A stretch of DNA of 64,000 nt from Thalassia testudinum (GCA_037157565.1 JAZHRO010000019.1:61936501-62000500), one strand, 5' to 3'. Shown: positions 10,974 through 22,109, counted from the first letter of the stretch. Notes: generated by a model not told the origin, from the letters alone. Numbers and translations are program-made.

Positions 10974-10983
10974 CCTATAAGTA
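10974..10983 (+). promoter_or_regulatory. Probable TATA box of F 5' LTR
   Basis: CCTATAAGTA lies downstream of the palindrome cluster. A second candidate, CTTATAAATA at 10195, lies upstream of it. The right-LTR counterpart of the first reads CCTCTAAATA near 35309. Confidence 0.4.
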
Positions 10984-11525
10984 GACTACAATCCCTTTTA
11001 GGCAAGACACACCTCTTGAGATTCAATTCCCCTTAGAATATCATTTTCTCACTACTCTTAGCTTCATTTTTCCCTTGTGTTGTGCCAACACTCTGATTAA
11101 AGGGCAAACCCACACTTCCGATGCACTTTGTTCTGCAAATTCTCAGGGAGTTCTCTTTATGCTTAATAGATAAGGAAGTAATCAAATTATTGGGGTGCTC
11201 TATAGGTGTTGTTTCATTCTTACTTTTATAGTTTGGGTATCCAGCCTGTCAAGTCCTCGTCTCTTCATTGTGAAGGGAGAAACCTCCGTTTAGGGATCGG
11301 AGGTGGGATTTGTAATTGAGGTACACTACCCTCGTTTAAGTAGTATGGTTAGTGGATTGATTACTTTGTGATCGAAAATCCTAAGTCAAGGGATTGGCTT
11401 AGGTCGTGGTTTTCACTCATCTTGGCTTTCCACCTAAAAATCTGGTGCCTCTTTTTGTGATTGTATTTTTTATCTTACAATATTTTATAAATTCACTATT
11501 CACCCCCTTCTAATGCAATTTCATT

Positions 11526-11543
11526 TGATATCAGAGTAGGTTT
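11526..11543 (+). promoter_or_regulatory. tRNA-iMet primer-binding site of F
   Basis: TGATATCAGAGTAGG differs at one base from the standard TGGTATCAGAG and lies two bases after the LTR end. Confidence 0.82.
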
Positions 11544-11578
11544 TCCGCTTTTAGGAGTAACATCTACGAAAAGATCAC

Positions 11579-13041
11579 ATGGAGGGGAGAGTCATTTCCA
11601 CTGGTAGATCTAAGGGGCAATCCACCACCCGACCACCACTCTTCGAAGGGACAAAATGCACTTATTGGAAGCTGAGAAAGAAGATGTGGCTTTAAGCCAA
11701 CAATTTCTCCTTTTGGGAGAAATGCGAATCCGCATATGTCATTCCTGAGAAACCAGAACGGGATACACAATGGAGCAGATTCATCACCTTGGACTGAATG
11801 CTAAGGCAATGAACTCACTCTACTGCACACTCAACTCGGAGGAATTCAACTGCATTAGCCAATGCACAACCGCCCATAAGATATGGAGAACCTTAGAGGT
11901 GACTCACGAAGGTATGTCTAGAGTTAAATCCTCTAAGATTAATGTGTTATCGCAGGAATTCGAAGCCTTTTCTGTGAAGGAAAATGAGAGACTTCGGGAC
12001 ATGTACACTCGATTCACATTAATCGTAAATAACCTCAAGTCACTAGGAAAGACATTTATAAAGGGGGAGCTTCAACGGAAGCTCTTTAGCTCCCTTGGAC
12101 CCGAGTGGGAGCAAAACGTAATGGCACTAGAAGAAGCCAACCAAGTAGAGGATCTAGACATGGAAAATCTACTTGGGAATCTTATGGCTTATGAATAAAA
12201 AATGGAGCAAAAGAAGAAATCTATCTCAACGGAGCCAAAGAAGAAGACTTTATCCTTCAAAGCAATGTCGGATGATGAGGTAAGTACCAATGACGAAGAA
12301 TTTGTTTTACTAGCTAAAATGTTTAAAAAGTTTCTTAGAAATAGAAAAGAGATCAAGGGAAAGAAAAAAGAGGAAGAACCTCTAGTTTTCTATAATTGCA
12401 AGAAAAGAGGTCACATAAGGAAGGATTGTCCCTTCCTCAAAAGGGATGATGAGAAGAAATACAAGAAGCCTTCTGACTACAAGAAGATCTCCAATCCCAA
12501 GGGATTCAAGAAGAAGGCGTTCCAAGCAACTTGGGATGACTCCACCTCCGAAGAAGAAGAGGAGGAGGAAACAAATGAAGAAACGACATGCTCGGGACTA
12601 ATGGCAACGAAAGATGCTTATGAATCTGAATCTGAGGAACCTGAGGTAAACTCCTATTCTCTAGATGAATTACAAGATTCTTTTGATTCACTATATCTAT
12701 ATCTTAAGAAAACAATGACCAAAAGCAAAGCTCTAAAAGAAGAAAACTTAGATAATAAGAAATTAATCAATGATCTTGAAGATAGGAATCTAATTCTTAC
12801 TAAAGAAACCACTGCCTTAAATATGCAAATAAGAAACCTAATGATTGAAAAAGAGTCATTAACAAATGATTTGTATACGGCAATGAGTGAACAAAAATTT
12901 CTAGATAGAGAAGAATTACTCGACAAAATCCATGTGCTTGAAAAATCAAACTCCTTTAAAAGGGATGAGAATAGCTTACTTAGAGTGGAGATTAGGGGAC
13001 TAGAAGATAAACTAGACATAATGAAAGGATCTGCCACACAA
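11579..13041 (+). pseudogene. gag: copia-type gag of F, broken and 3'-truncated
   Basis: The ATG at 11579 opens a typical copia Gag (STTRPPLFEG, then CTYWKLRKKMWL ending in a stop near 11692). A frame change follows, and the body runs from 11770: MNSLYCTLNSEEF, RLRDMYTRF, LLGNLMAYE, a stop at 12196, then the same frame to 13041. The zinc knuckle reads FYNCKKRGHIRKDC at about 12388-12429, with Phe in place of the first Cys, so zinc binding would be damaged. A stretch of Glu/Asp and a long Leu/Lys/Glu coiled coil follow. The frame runs into LINE sequence at 13042; the C-terminus and protease are absent. Confidence 0.88.
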
Positions 13042-14724
13042 TAGCTGGCTTCAAAGCTGACAGGTTTGCGCTCCATGTTGAAAGAATATGGATAGGCAGT
13101 GGCACTGATCAGGGAACAAAGGAGGGTGGAGGCATTGGAGTGATCAGAGAGCTGGACTTGAAGGAGTGCAGGCAGCCTTTGAGTCCTCAAGAATAGCAGC
13201 AAAGACAGCTGATGCAGTCAGTAGTTGGGGAGGAAGATTTGAAAAAAGAAGTGGACTGGCGTGAAAGATCTAGAAAACTATGGCTCAAAGAAGGTGATGC
13301 TAACACAAAGTTTTTTCATCTAGCGGCCAGTGCTAAGAGAAGGTTCAATCTTATCTCATCAATTAAAGTGGGTGAGAGAATTATTACTTCTGTTAATGAA
13401 ATCAGAAGTGAAGCTGGCAAGTATTTCAAAGAACTTGCCAAGGCTACACCAAGGGGCTCTTGGAGGATGGCATCGGCTAATTTCCCAAGTGTCAATAGTG
13501 ATTAGAGGGCCATGCTAGTTGCTCCTATTTTTGAACAAGAAACATTGAAAGCAATTAAAGACTTAAATAATGAGGGTGCTCTTGGACCAAATGTGATTCA
13601 GGTATTCTTCTACAGAGAAATATGGAGTGTTGTCAAAATGGATGTAATGAAAGTTATTCATGAATTTGAATTGGGCAACTCTGGGTTTGAGAAATTGAAT
13701 AAGTCTTATTTGTTCCTGTTACCAAAAAAATCAAATGCGGAGAATTTCTCTGATTATAGACCCATTGCCTTATCAAATTCTATTTATCTTATTATCAGTA
13801 AGATTATAGTCAACAGATTGCGAGAGGTACTAAAGGATTTGATAATGTCGGTCCAGCCTGCCTTTCTTCGTGGGAGGTCACTACAGGAATCCTTCATTAT
13901 GGCATAAGAGATGGTAATGGGATGGCACAGGCGAAAGACTAAGGCCTTTCTATAGAAAGTCGATTTCTCCAAAGCTTATGATTCAGTCTCCTGGTCGTAC
14001 TTGTGGGAAATCCTCAAAAGGAGAAAATTTCCACCTCAGTTGATATAGTGGGTAAAGAGGTGTATCACGACTGCCTCCTTTCCCCCATTGATAAATGGGA
14101 AATCATGATGAACATGGATCCAACCCCAATGTGGGGTTAGGCAAGGGTGCCCACTTGCCCCTTTGATATTTAATCTTGCAGTGGATACATTGGCAAGATA
14201 TGCATGCAAACTAGCAGTTGATGGACTAATAAGGGGGTATTCAATATCTAATAACAGGGCCTTAGCTCCCATTCTCCAATATGCAGATGACACTATTTTT
14301 TTTGTGGAAGGGGGGAAGAGGGTAGCGCAAGCACTATTTTATATGGTAAAGATTTTTGGCGAGATTTCAGGTCTTAGACTTAATGGAAACAAATCTTCCT
14401 TGGTCTGTTTTGGTATGAATGGAATGATCTAGAATGACATTTCTACCATCTTGGGCACACCTGTGGTCACACTGCCTGTCAAATATCTGAGGTTGCCTCT
14501 GAAGTGCACTAAACTAAGGAAAGCAGACTGGTCGTTCCTATATGAAAAGGTGGCTACGAAATTAGAGGGTTGGAGTAGTCGCTACCTATCAAAAGGTGGG
14601 AGAAATATTTTACTGAACTCGGTCATTACATCGATTCTAGTTTTTTTCTTTTCTGTTCTCAGAGCCCCAAAGTCAATTTGGAAAAAACTTGATGTGATGC
14701 ACAAAAGATTCTTCTGGAAAGGGG
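13042..14724 (+). pseudogene. LINE ORF2, reverse transcriptase part
   Basis: The order of motifs is that of plant L1-type RT: SRKLWLKEGDANTKFFH (13268), SDYRPIALSNSIYLIISKII (13750), VQPAFLRGRSLQESFI (13850), FSKAYDSVSW (about 13965), VRQGCPLAPLIFNLAVDTLA (14138), YADDTIFF with the catalytic Asp pair (14281), then the thumb region LRLNGNKSS and YLSKGGRNILLNSVI. Stops at 13503, about 13905, 13954 and 14430 and frame changes kill it. The frame ends at KRFFWKG and resumes after D. Confidence 0.9.
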
Positions 14725-16232
14725 TGATATAAACACATTTACTAAGGGTAAAATGCCTATTCATTCATGTTCCTAGGCTTAGATTTGCATTTCATGTTAT
14801 AAATATTGCATAGCATGCATCATTCTGCATTTAGAGTAGTTGTATATAATTTAAGTTAATTGCATCCTTTTGTGGTTAGGAGAGAAGGATATTTATTTCA
14901 AAGCCTCGGATTGACGATCCGACCATACAGATCTGATCAAGATGACGATCGGAGTCCAACACCTTTGAAATCGCTTCGATCGGAGTTCCATAGCACCATA
15001 TGCAGTCCGAGGAAATTCAACGGCCAAGGGACTAGGAGACATAATTTGGAGCTTGAAATGATAAATCCGACCACGTGGATGGATTTGGGTCGATGATCGC
15101 AGCCTAATGGCATGAAAATCGACTCAATCCGACCTCTGTAGCAGTCCCTACAACAAGAAGAAGATGGACGACCCAGACTGCGCGACGTGGCGCAGCCCAG
15201 GCCACTAGCACACGGACGTAGCACCGCACGCGCGCAACAGCACGGGTGCACGCGCGGGCGCACATGCGCGCAACGCCAGCATGTGGGCGAGCATGCGCGC
15301 GCGCAATGCAGGAGCGGCGCCAGCGCAGCGTGAGGTCGACTGCAGCGATGCATGAGCTGGACTTACAATGACGCTTACAGCCGTCGGTAATTCATCGCAT
15401 GCCTGCAAAGCCAGCTATGGGCGCCAGCAGGCATGAACTGCCTACAGCGACGTTTCCAGTGATGGCCTGAATGTCACTAATGGTCCCATACCGATTTTTG
15501 CCTCTTCTCCACCACTATAAAAGGACCTACACCCCCTTCCTTCCAAGCCATCTCTACCTACTCTACTCCCACCTACTCCCAAGCTCTAGCAAGCCTACCA
15601 ACGCTCCATTAGAGCTTGTTCTCAAGCTCCCAAGGTGCCTATTAGTGTAGTGAACCTCTGCCCCACCAAATACACTTCCAACTTCCCATCTCCCTTTACA
15701 GGTCACCTTGGAGCCATCCTCCCACCTCCATTCTGGTAGCAGATCAACTCCGTCTTCTCACCTTCATTCCAGAGCTACGCCGAAGCTTTCCTCAACTCGA
15801 CGTCCTCCAGCATCTCACCTCCGTCGTCCTGCTCCTCACCTCCTTCGTCCGAGCTTCCGCCAGGTGCCGTCGTCTCGCCGAACAGCCGATTCGGGAGATT
15901 TCCTCTCACCTCCCTCTCTTTATATGCTTTCATAGTTTCTTGTAATTGACATTAAAAGTAATATATATCATATTTGTTGCAGATCTCTATCTTGTGAAAC
16001 GTTTGCTTGATTTCTTTTATTTCAAAAATACAAAAAAAAATCAAAACCCTAAAATACCAAAAAGAAATGAAACGAAGCGCGGTTTTCACGTAAAGTAAAC
16101 GTTGCCTCCCTGTGTTCGACCTGGGACTCCCTTGGAGTTTCGATATAAATTTTATCTGATCGACATGTTTTGCAACTACGATGATGGGTTACTTATAACC
16201 TCGATCTCTAACACGCGAAACACACCCGACCA
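14725..16232 (+). repeat. 5' LTR of D
   Basis: 1508 bp. It contains a CG/CA-alternating stretch (15205-15310), the TATA box CTATAAAAGG (15515-15524), a C-rich leader, and the LTR-end signature CTCCCTGTGTTCGACCTGGG (16107-16126). Confidence 0.93.
15515..15524 (+). promoter_or_regulatory. TATA box of D 5' LTR
   Basis: CTATAAAAGG, identical in the right LTR at 21428-21437 in the same surroundings (CTTCTCCACCACTATAAAAG). Confidence 0.75.
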
Positions 16233-16235
16233 TTT

Positions 16236-16253
16236 TGGCGCCATTGCCGGGGA
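16236..16253 (+). promoter_or_regulatory. tRNA-Asp primer-binding site of D
   Basis: TGGCGCCATTGCCGGGGA, three bases after the LTR end, matches the complement of the plant tRNA-Asp 3' end with one change. Confidence 0.9.
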
Positions 16254-16400
16254 GGCAATGGAGTTTACTTTATTATTTATTGCATTTCTTTGCATTTCCA
16301 TAGCACTAACCCTACTTCTCTTTGATCTACTGTCTTGCAGGTACCCTAGCATGGAGATCCAAGTGCAGTAGACCGGAGTAAAGTGTGGGTAGAGTGTTTT

Positions 16401-17458
16401 GTAAGTGTCCCCCACACCACCCCCACCTTAGTTTTCATTCCATAACCGAATAACTCAAAACCAAATCAACTTAAGTGCTTTTTATGAACCCTAGGATTGA
16501 TTTGGTTGTTTGTTTGCCACCTCCACTCACCTCACCGTCCACATAAATAAAAATAAAAAATAAAACAAAAGTGTTATCTGATTGTGGGATTTTCTGTAAG
16601 CTATACACTAAACACCCACAACTTCTCACCCTAAGGCGCACAATCACATTGATTCTACCACTTAACCAGGATTTGACCTGTGGACCCTGTACACTTAATT
16701 CAACACACAAATAAGTGAGTAGAAATCTGAATAGGTCAAAAATTTCTGTGTGCCTTAACTAAGTGGTGCAATAGGCCAATTGATTGAACTTTTAGGCCGC
16801 ACCACTTAAGATAAAAGCGATTCATCAAGTAGCTTGCCACTTAGGGTTGATTCTAAGGGCTGAACCAGGCATTCCACATTATTTTTGATTTTTAAAGGAA
16901 CATATCATCACCTGTGCTTTCAAAACTTTGAGTGTTCTACTAAACCTTGATTGAACCAACCTAAGAATTAAACCCTAAAAGCTACTAAACAAGGTTGAAA
17001 CCTTAAAAGACACATCATCAAATAACCTTGTTTGAGAACCCTGGACGTGCACGCACACACATTTTAACTGAACATTAAGGGCACAACCCATCTAAATGGC
17101 CCATCACATTCCTAAAGCACCATTGTCCCAAGCCTAACTAAAATTGATTAGACGTTGGCCCTAAGGACTGGTTTGCTCGTCGGGATCCAAATTGAGATTG
17201 TTCACTATTAACGTACTTATACTAGTCAATCTGATGTCTAGCTAGGGGAGTAGCATCCAATGACCGCGGCTGGGGGGTACACTAGGAACCGAAGGCGCAA
17301 GCCAAAGGAAGAACCTTCTCCCCAGTCCCTCCTTCTAACTGGTTGGATTGCCTAGACATAAGTAGAGTAAATCGTCTATAATCTTAGAACGGATTCTGAG
17401 AGTCTGTAGACCTTTAGGCTACCCAAACTAAGGACAGGCTTGTATTTTTGTATTGCAG
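16401..17458 (+). other. Possible leader intron of D
   Basis: Donor-like GTAAGTGTCC at 16401 and acceptor TGTATTTTTGTATTGCAG ending at 17458 enclose a stretch with no coding. The probable ORF start (17496) follows 37 bases later. The position matches the leader intron of Ath1 and B. A second donor-like site, CAGGTACC near 16338, exists. Confidence 0.4.
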
Positions 17459-17495
17459 GGCTCCTTTCTCTTCTGATTTCCCTCCTTACTTCACC

Positions 17496-19041
17496 ATGTA
17501 CCCTTCCACATCCTACACACATTTTACATCCTATCCTCCTACCACCACTTATCCCCAAGATGATTACTATCCCGACTTGACTTGTAATTACCCATCCACT
17601 AGTCGGGATGACTTTGATTAGGGATATGAATCCGGACCTCAGTGTCCAGGGCCTAACCCTGGATGACAAGACTATGATTATTATCCTTCCCAGAGCTATA
17701 ATAATTATGGATCTCCATCCTTTGATGACCAAACCAACCCAATCTACAATCAGGAAGGATATCATGATTATAACACCTACCCTCCCCAGTATTCCACTGA
17801 ATATAGGTTTCCACCATCCTTTGAACAACCTAGAATGACCTACTTTCAGGGAGGGACTCGAGAACCTTGACATCTTGACTCCCCTAGATTTAACCTGAAA
17901 GCACCCAAACCTGAGCTGAACCAGTCGGTTCAGGTGAACCAGATCCAAGATAGGGTGTTGGCTAATTTGAGGAATACTATACAATCTTTAGAAGCTTAGC
18001 CAACACCATGCACCGAAGCACTAAAGCCTATGATCAAAATGATTGATGAACTTAATAGTTCTCTATTGGATTTGCTCCAAAGTGTTAGGGATAGGGACTT
18101 GGGTGAGTTTCTTCTTAGGAAATTATCGAGGTTGAGGATGAAATTTGTGGTTGCACTAGTCAAATCTTGGGATGATTCTCAAGATGAACCCCCTTCAGGA
18201 GAGCCAATGTTTGAACCCGCTCAGGCGCCTATCGGGGGGGATACATTTTCTAAGACTGGGGATGACCAGGTTGAGCTAAAGCAACCATTTGAGGATGAAC
18301 CGATTGATTCACTCGAGATCCCCAAGTCAGGAAACGAAGAAAATTATGTCTCCTTAGATCAAGAAATGATTTATGATTTTGAGACATATAAATAAGGATC
18401 ATCAATTCTTTGACTCTGAGGGTGAAGAATCTGTAGGTGAAGTCTCACTTGAACATAAGGAAAATGATTTTAGTGAGACAAATGGGCATGAGGAATCTGA
18501 TGAACCATTTGATAGCCCATTCATTAAAGATTTGGATTCGGTTGGGGTTAACTTGGAGGATCCGAATCTTGATGATTCATTCAGTGACCCCAGTCCTCAT
18601 CTGCACCTCGAAGAGCTAACTTCTGAGATCTTTGTGCCCAAGTCAATCTTGATTCAGTGACGATTTCTGGACTTGGGAGAATCATCTGGGGTGAATAATA
18701 TGCTAGAGGTCCCGAAGCCTGAGCCCTTGATGTTGGAGGAAAGAATTGTTGAAATAAAGATTTGGGAGGCTAATTCTGAGGGAAGTTTGATTTTGGATCT
18801 AAGGGTACCTATTGACCTAAAACCACTTACTTTCTACCAGGACCCTTACGATATCTTTCACGTGCAACCCAAGCTCGAAATAACTGATTATTTTTCTAAG
18901 CTAGATGTTAAGTGGACAACTGCACCTATTGAGCCATCTTTACCCATTGTTCGACACTTTGCTCTTGGGTTGCACACCACTAAACCGCAGGCCCAGCCCC
19001 GCAAACACAACAACCTTCGGTTCTGGGTGATTTTCATCTAG
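17496..19041 (+). pseudogene. Acidic, tyrosine-rich ORF of D, function unknown, broken
   Basis: From the ATG at 17496 the frame gives a Tyr/Pro/Ser-rich start (YPSTSYTHFTSYPPTTTYPQ), then DYDYYPSQSYNNYGSPSFDD, with stops at about 17619, 17664, 17868 and 17997. From 18030 the same frame is open to 18395 and strongly acidic. A shift at about 18385 leads to 18660 (Glu/Asp/Ser-rich), and 18673-19041 continues (LRVPIDLKPLTFYQDPYDIF). There is no zinc knuckle, no protease DSG/DTG triad and no RT motif. The Tyr-rich part could descend from the C-terminal region of an Athila-like Gag; the acidic part resembles ORF-X of A and B only in character. I do not recognise a function. Confidence 0.6.
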
Positions 19042-19197
19042 AACCTGAGAACCACTCGACCCTGGGGCATGGGTCTGCACCATAATCTCATCCACATCTA
19101 TGGACATCTTCTGCAAATGAGTTTCAGGATCAATATTTTTATTTTGATTCTGACCCGCACTTGTGAATTCTCAATTTCTTCTTTGTATGTATGTTAT

Positions 19198-19223
19198 GCC
19201 TAGCTGAAGGCATTAAACTTAGC
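19198..19223 (+). other. Conserved post-ORF motif in D
   Basis: TAGCTGAAGGCATTAAACTT corresponds to CGGCTGAAGGCGTTGAATTT in A (46024), which continues AGCGCTCAACGGGAGGCAACC. A motif of this type (GCGCTT..TGGGAGGCAACCC) is common after the coding part of plant Tat/Athila-related elements. The function is unknown. Confidence 0.6.
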
Positions 19224-19320
19224 ATGTGTGTATACACTCTTCTCTCTGCAGAGCTGACCAGATTTTCACGACACTCAGATGATGTTCTGCTTACTCTGCC
19301 CTTTTCATGTCTTTATTTTT

Positions 19321-19352
19321 ACAATGAGGACATTGCATCATTTAGGCATGGG
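19321..19352 (+). promoter_or_regulatory. Internal stem-loop plus G-tract cassette of D
   Basis: CAATG-AGGA-CATTG can form a 5-bp stem with a 4-base loop, followed by CATTTAGGCATGGGGGGTGG. The G-tract copies the terminal polypurine tract (TAGGCATGGGGGTA, 20631). Element A has the same pair at 48596. Confidence 0.65.
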
Positions 19353-20607
19353 GGGTGGATAATCAATTCTTGAAATCATTATGTTAACTTTGTAGAATTT
19401 CTTTTAGTTTCTTAGAAAATTAAAAAAAAATTGAAAATTAGAAAAAAAACGTCAAAAAAGAAAGAAATTAGGAAAAGAGTACTTAGGCATTTGGAAGTTA
19501 TTAACTTTAGGAAATGATACGAGAGGACCTAAACACTTAGACTCTTCAGGTCTTCAGGCTTAATTAGCTCGGGTGTCCACTCAAATGTGAATTTAGTCTT
19601 GAGTCCTCGCTAATTAAAATTTATTTTAATTTGGTAAATAATTTGGGATGATAAGTATGCGACTTATCAGCCCGCCCTCTGATTTGGGGGAACTGTAAGC
19701 CTAAGCATCTACTCACATTTTTTGCACTAACTCACTTTTTGGTGATTTTTACAGAAATTGGGTAGCTAATGGACCGACTTGGGTGGTATGCCTGGCAAGT
19801 TGTTGGTGGTAACAGCTCATCGGTCGGTTGTCCAGAGCCCAACCACAAGACCATTTTCGTTGTACTGCCTTTAGTTAAATCTTAGATCAGGGAAGCCACC
19901 TACTTATAAAAAAAAAAGGAAAAAAAAAGAAACACTCAAAAAGAAAAGAAAAAAAAAGAGAAAAAGAAAAGGAGAAAATAAAAAAATAATTAAAACCACA
20001 CTTCATCGCACGAGTATGGCTGGCAAGTTGTTGGTGGTAACAGTTCATCGGTCAGTTGTCCAGAACCCAGGTCACAAAAAAATAAATGCACAATAATTTC
20101 CAAAACACTTAGGGATGAAGCAGGGAAGTAGAATAAACCGGGGAGATATACACTGGGTTCGCCCTTGTGTTGACCCCATAAATAAAAGAAGTAGGGAGAA
20201 AGCTACCGATCGTAAAGACAAACCTTTAGGCAAGGTCACATAGGATCGTAGAAACCCGAAGTTCGTCTTAATGGCCGTTTTGTGAGTCTATCACTTTTTC
20301 ACAAAGATGCTTAGTAATTAGAGTCCTTTTCGAGTCTTGGGCGGGTAGGGTAGTCGTAAAAAGTTATCCCGGAACTCTCAAACTCCAAAAGTATAAAAAA
20401 ATTAGAAAAGAAGAAAAATAAAAAACATATATATCTTCCCTTCTCAAATAAGGAGAGAACTTAGGCGGTCTGTATTCTGGCAGACATCCGGGTACTGTTG
20501 AGTTTTCATAGTTTAGGACCTTAGTTGAAATTTTCTATTGTTAATAAACAACTTAGGCTTAAGCGATTTAATCCTAATTCTGCCTTTATACATAGCATAT
20601 AGTTTAA
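19353..20607 (+). other. 3' non-coding module of D
   Basis: About 1.25 kb without coding. It contains a direct duplication of about 55 bases (TGGCAAGTTGTTGGTGGTAA and following; 19785-19840 and 20012-20068), an A/G homopurine run at 19906-19975, and the segment GGGGAGATATACACTGGGTT (20141) found in reverse in G (27710-27730). A has the equivalent module at 48631-49910. Confidence 0.6.
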
Positions 20608-20644
20608 TTTTGCTAGGGACTAGCAAAAGATAGGCATGGGGGTA
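20608..20644 (+). promoter_or_regulatory. Terminal stem-loop and polypurine tract of D
   Basis: TTTTGCTAG and CTAGCAAAA form a perfect 9-bp stem with loop GGA (20608-20628). Three bases later AGGCATGGGGGTA (20632-20644) abuts the 3' LTR and should prime the plus strand. Confidence 0.75.
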
Positions 20645-22109
20645 TGATGTAAACACATTTATTAAGGATAAAATGCCTATTCATTCATGTTCCTAGGCTT
20701 AGACTTGCATTTCATGTTATAAATATTGCATAGCATGCATCATTCTACATTTAGAGTAGTTGTATATAATTTAGGTTAATTGCATCCTTTTTGTGGTTAG
20801 GAGGGAAGGATATTTATTTAGGAGCCTCGGATTGACGATCCGACCGTACAGATCTGATCAAAACGACGATCGGAGTCTAACGCCTCTGAAATCGCCTCGA
20901 TTGGAGTTCCGTAGCACCATCTGCAGTCCGAGGAAGTTCAACAGCCAAGGGACTAGGAGACTTAATTCAAAGCTTCAAATGATAAATCCAACCGTGCGGA
21001 TGGATTCGGGTCGACAATCGTAACCTAACGGCGCGAAAATCGACTCAATCCGATCTCTGTAGCAGTCCTTACAACAATAAGAAGATGGATGGCCCAGACT
21101 GTGCCACATGGCGCAGCCCAGGCCGCCAGTACACGCACGCAGCACTGCACGCGCACAGCAGCGCATTTGCACGCGCGGGCCTGCAGTGCCAACGCGTGGG
21201 CGCGCATGCACACGTGGCAAGGCAGGGCGGTGCTAGTGCAGCATGAGGTGGACTGCAGCGACGCATGAGCAGGACTTACAGCGACGCTTACAGCCGTTGG
21301 TAATTCATCGCATGCAAGCAAAGCCAGCTGTGGGTGCTAGTGGGCATGAGCTGCCTACAGGGACGTTTCCAGTGACGGTCTAGATGTCATTAATTGTCCT
21401 ATGCCAATTTTTGCCTCTTCTCCACCACTATAAAAGGACCTATACCCCCTCCCTTCCAAGCCATCTCTACCTACTCTACTCCCACCTACTCCCAAGCTCT
21501 AGCAAGCCTACCAACGCTCCATTAAAGCTTGTTCTCAAGCTCCCAAGGTGCCTATTAGTGTAGCGAACCTCTGCCCCATCAAATACTCTTCCAACTTCCC
21601 ATCTCCCTTCATAGGTCACCTTGGAGCCATCCTCCCACCTCCATTCCGGAGCTACGCAGAAGCTTTCCTCAACCTGATGTCCTCCAACATGTCACCTCCG
21701 TCGTCCCACTCCTCACCTCCTTCGTCCGAGCTTCCGCCAGGCGCCGTCGTCTTGCTGAACAGCCGATTCAGGAGAGTTCCTCTCACCTCCCTCTCTTTAT
21801 ATGCTTTCATAGATTCTTGTAATTGACATTAGAAGTAATATATATCAAATTTGTTCCATATCTCTATCTTGTAATATGTTTACTTGATTTCTTTTATTTC
21901 AAAAATACAAAAAAATATCAAAACCCTAAAATACCAAAAAGAAATGAAACGAAGCGCGGTTTTCACGTAAAGTAAACGTCGCCTCCCTGTGTTCGACCTG
22001 GGACTCCCTTGGAGTTTCGGTATAAATTTTATCTGATCGATGTGTTTTGCAACTACAACGATGGGTTACTTGTAACCTTGATCTCTAACACGCGAAACAT
22101 GCCCGACCA
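20645..22109 (+). repeat. 3' LTR of D
   Basis: 1465 bp, ends CCCGACCA before the target duplication AGGGG. The CG/CA-rich part (21135-21220) is more decayed than in the left LTR. Confidence 0.93.

Larger units (their letters stand above)
9933..11523 (+). repeat. 5' LTR of F
   Basis: Starts TGTTAGTTCAACCCC and ends GCAATTTCA. It pairs with 34228-35861. It contains a cluster of CAGACGTCTG-like words at about 10260-10880. Confidence 0.92.
14725..22109 (+). mobile_element. Element D: non-autonomous Athila-related LTR retrotransposon
   Basis: LTRs at 14725-16232 and 20645-22109 begin TGAT(A/G)TAAACAC and end CCGACCA, with perfect 5-base target duplication AGGGG (14720-14724, 22110-22114). The interior (4.4 kb) starts with a tRNA-Asp primer site and ends with a G-rich tract. 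It encodes a decayed acidic ORF (17496-19041) but no recognisable protease, integrase, RT or RNase H. It interrupts the LINE exactly in frame. Confidence 0.93.

Noticed and set aside
12654..13202. 182-codon frame on minus
   Set aside because: Antisense shadow of the copia gag coiled-coil region; crosses the gag/LINE joint.
15205..15310. CpG island of a host gene promoter
   Set aside because: It lies within a proven LTR and recurs in the second LTR.
16236..16253. tRNA-Asp gene fragment
   Set aside because: Only the 18 bases complementary to the tRNA 3' end are present, next to an LTR: a primer site, not a gene.
17376..17984. 202-codon frame on minus
   Set aside because: Mirror of the Tyr-rich ORF of D; no independent support.
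19785..20068. CRISPR-like repeats (also 49369-49520)
   Set aside because: Only two or three units, imperfect, in plant retrotransposon non-coding DNA.
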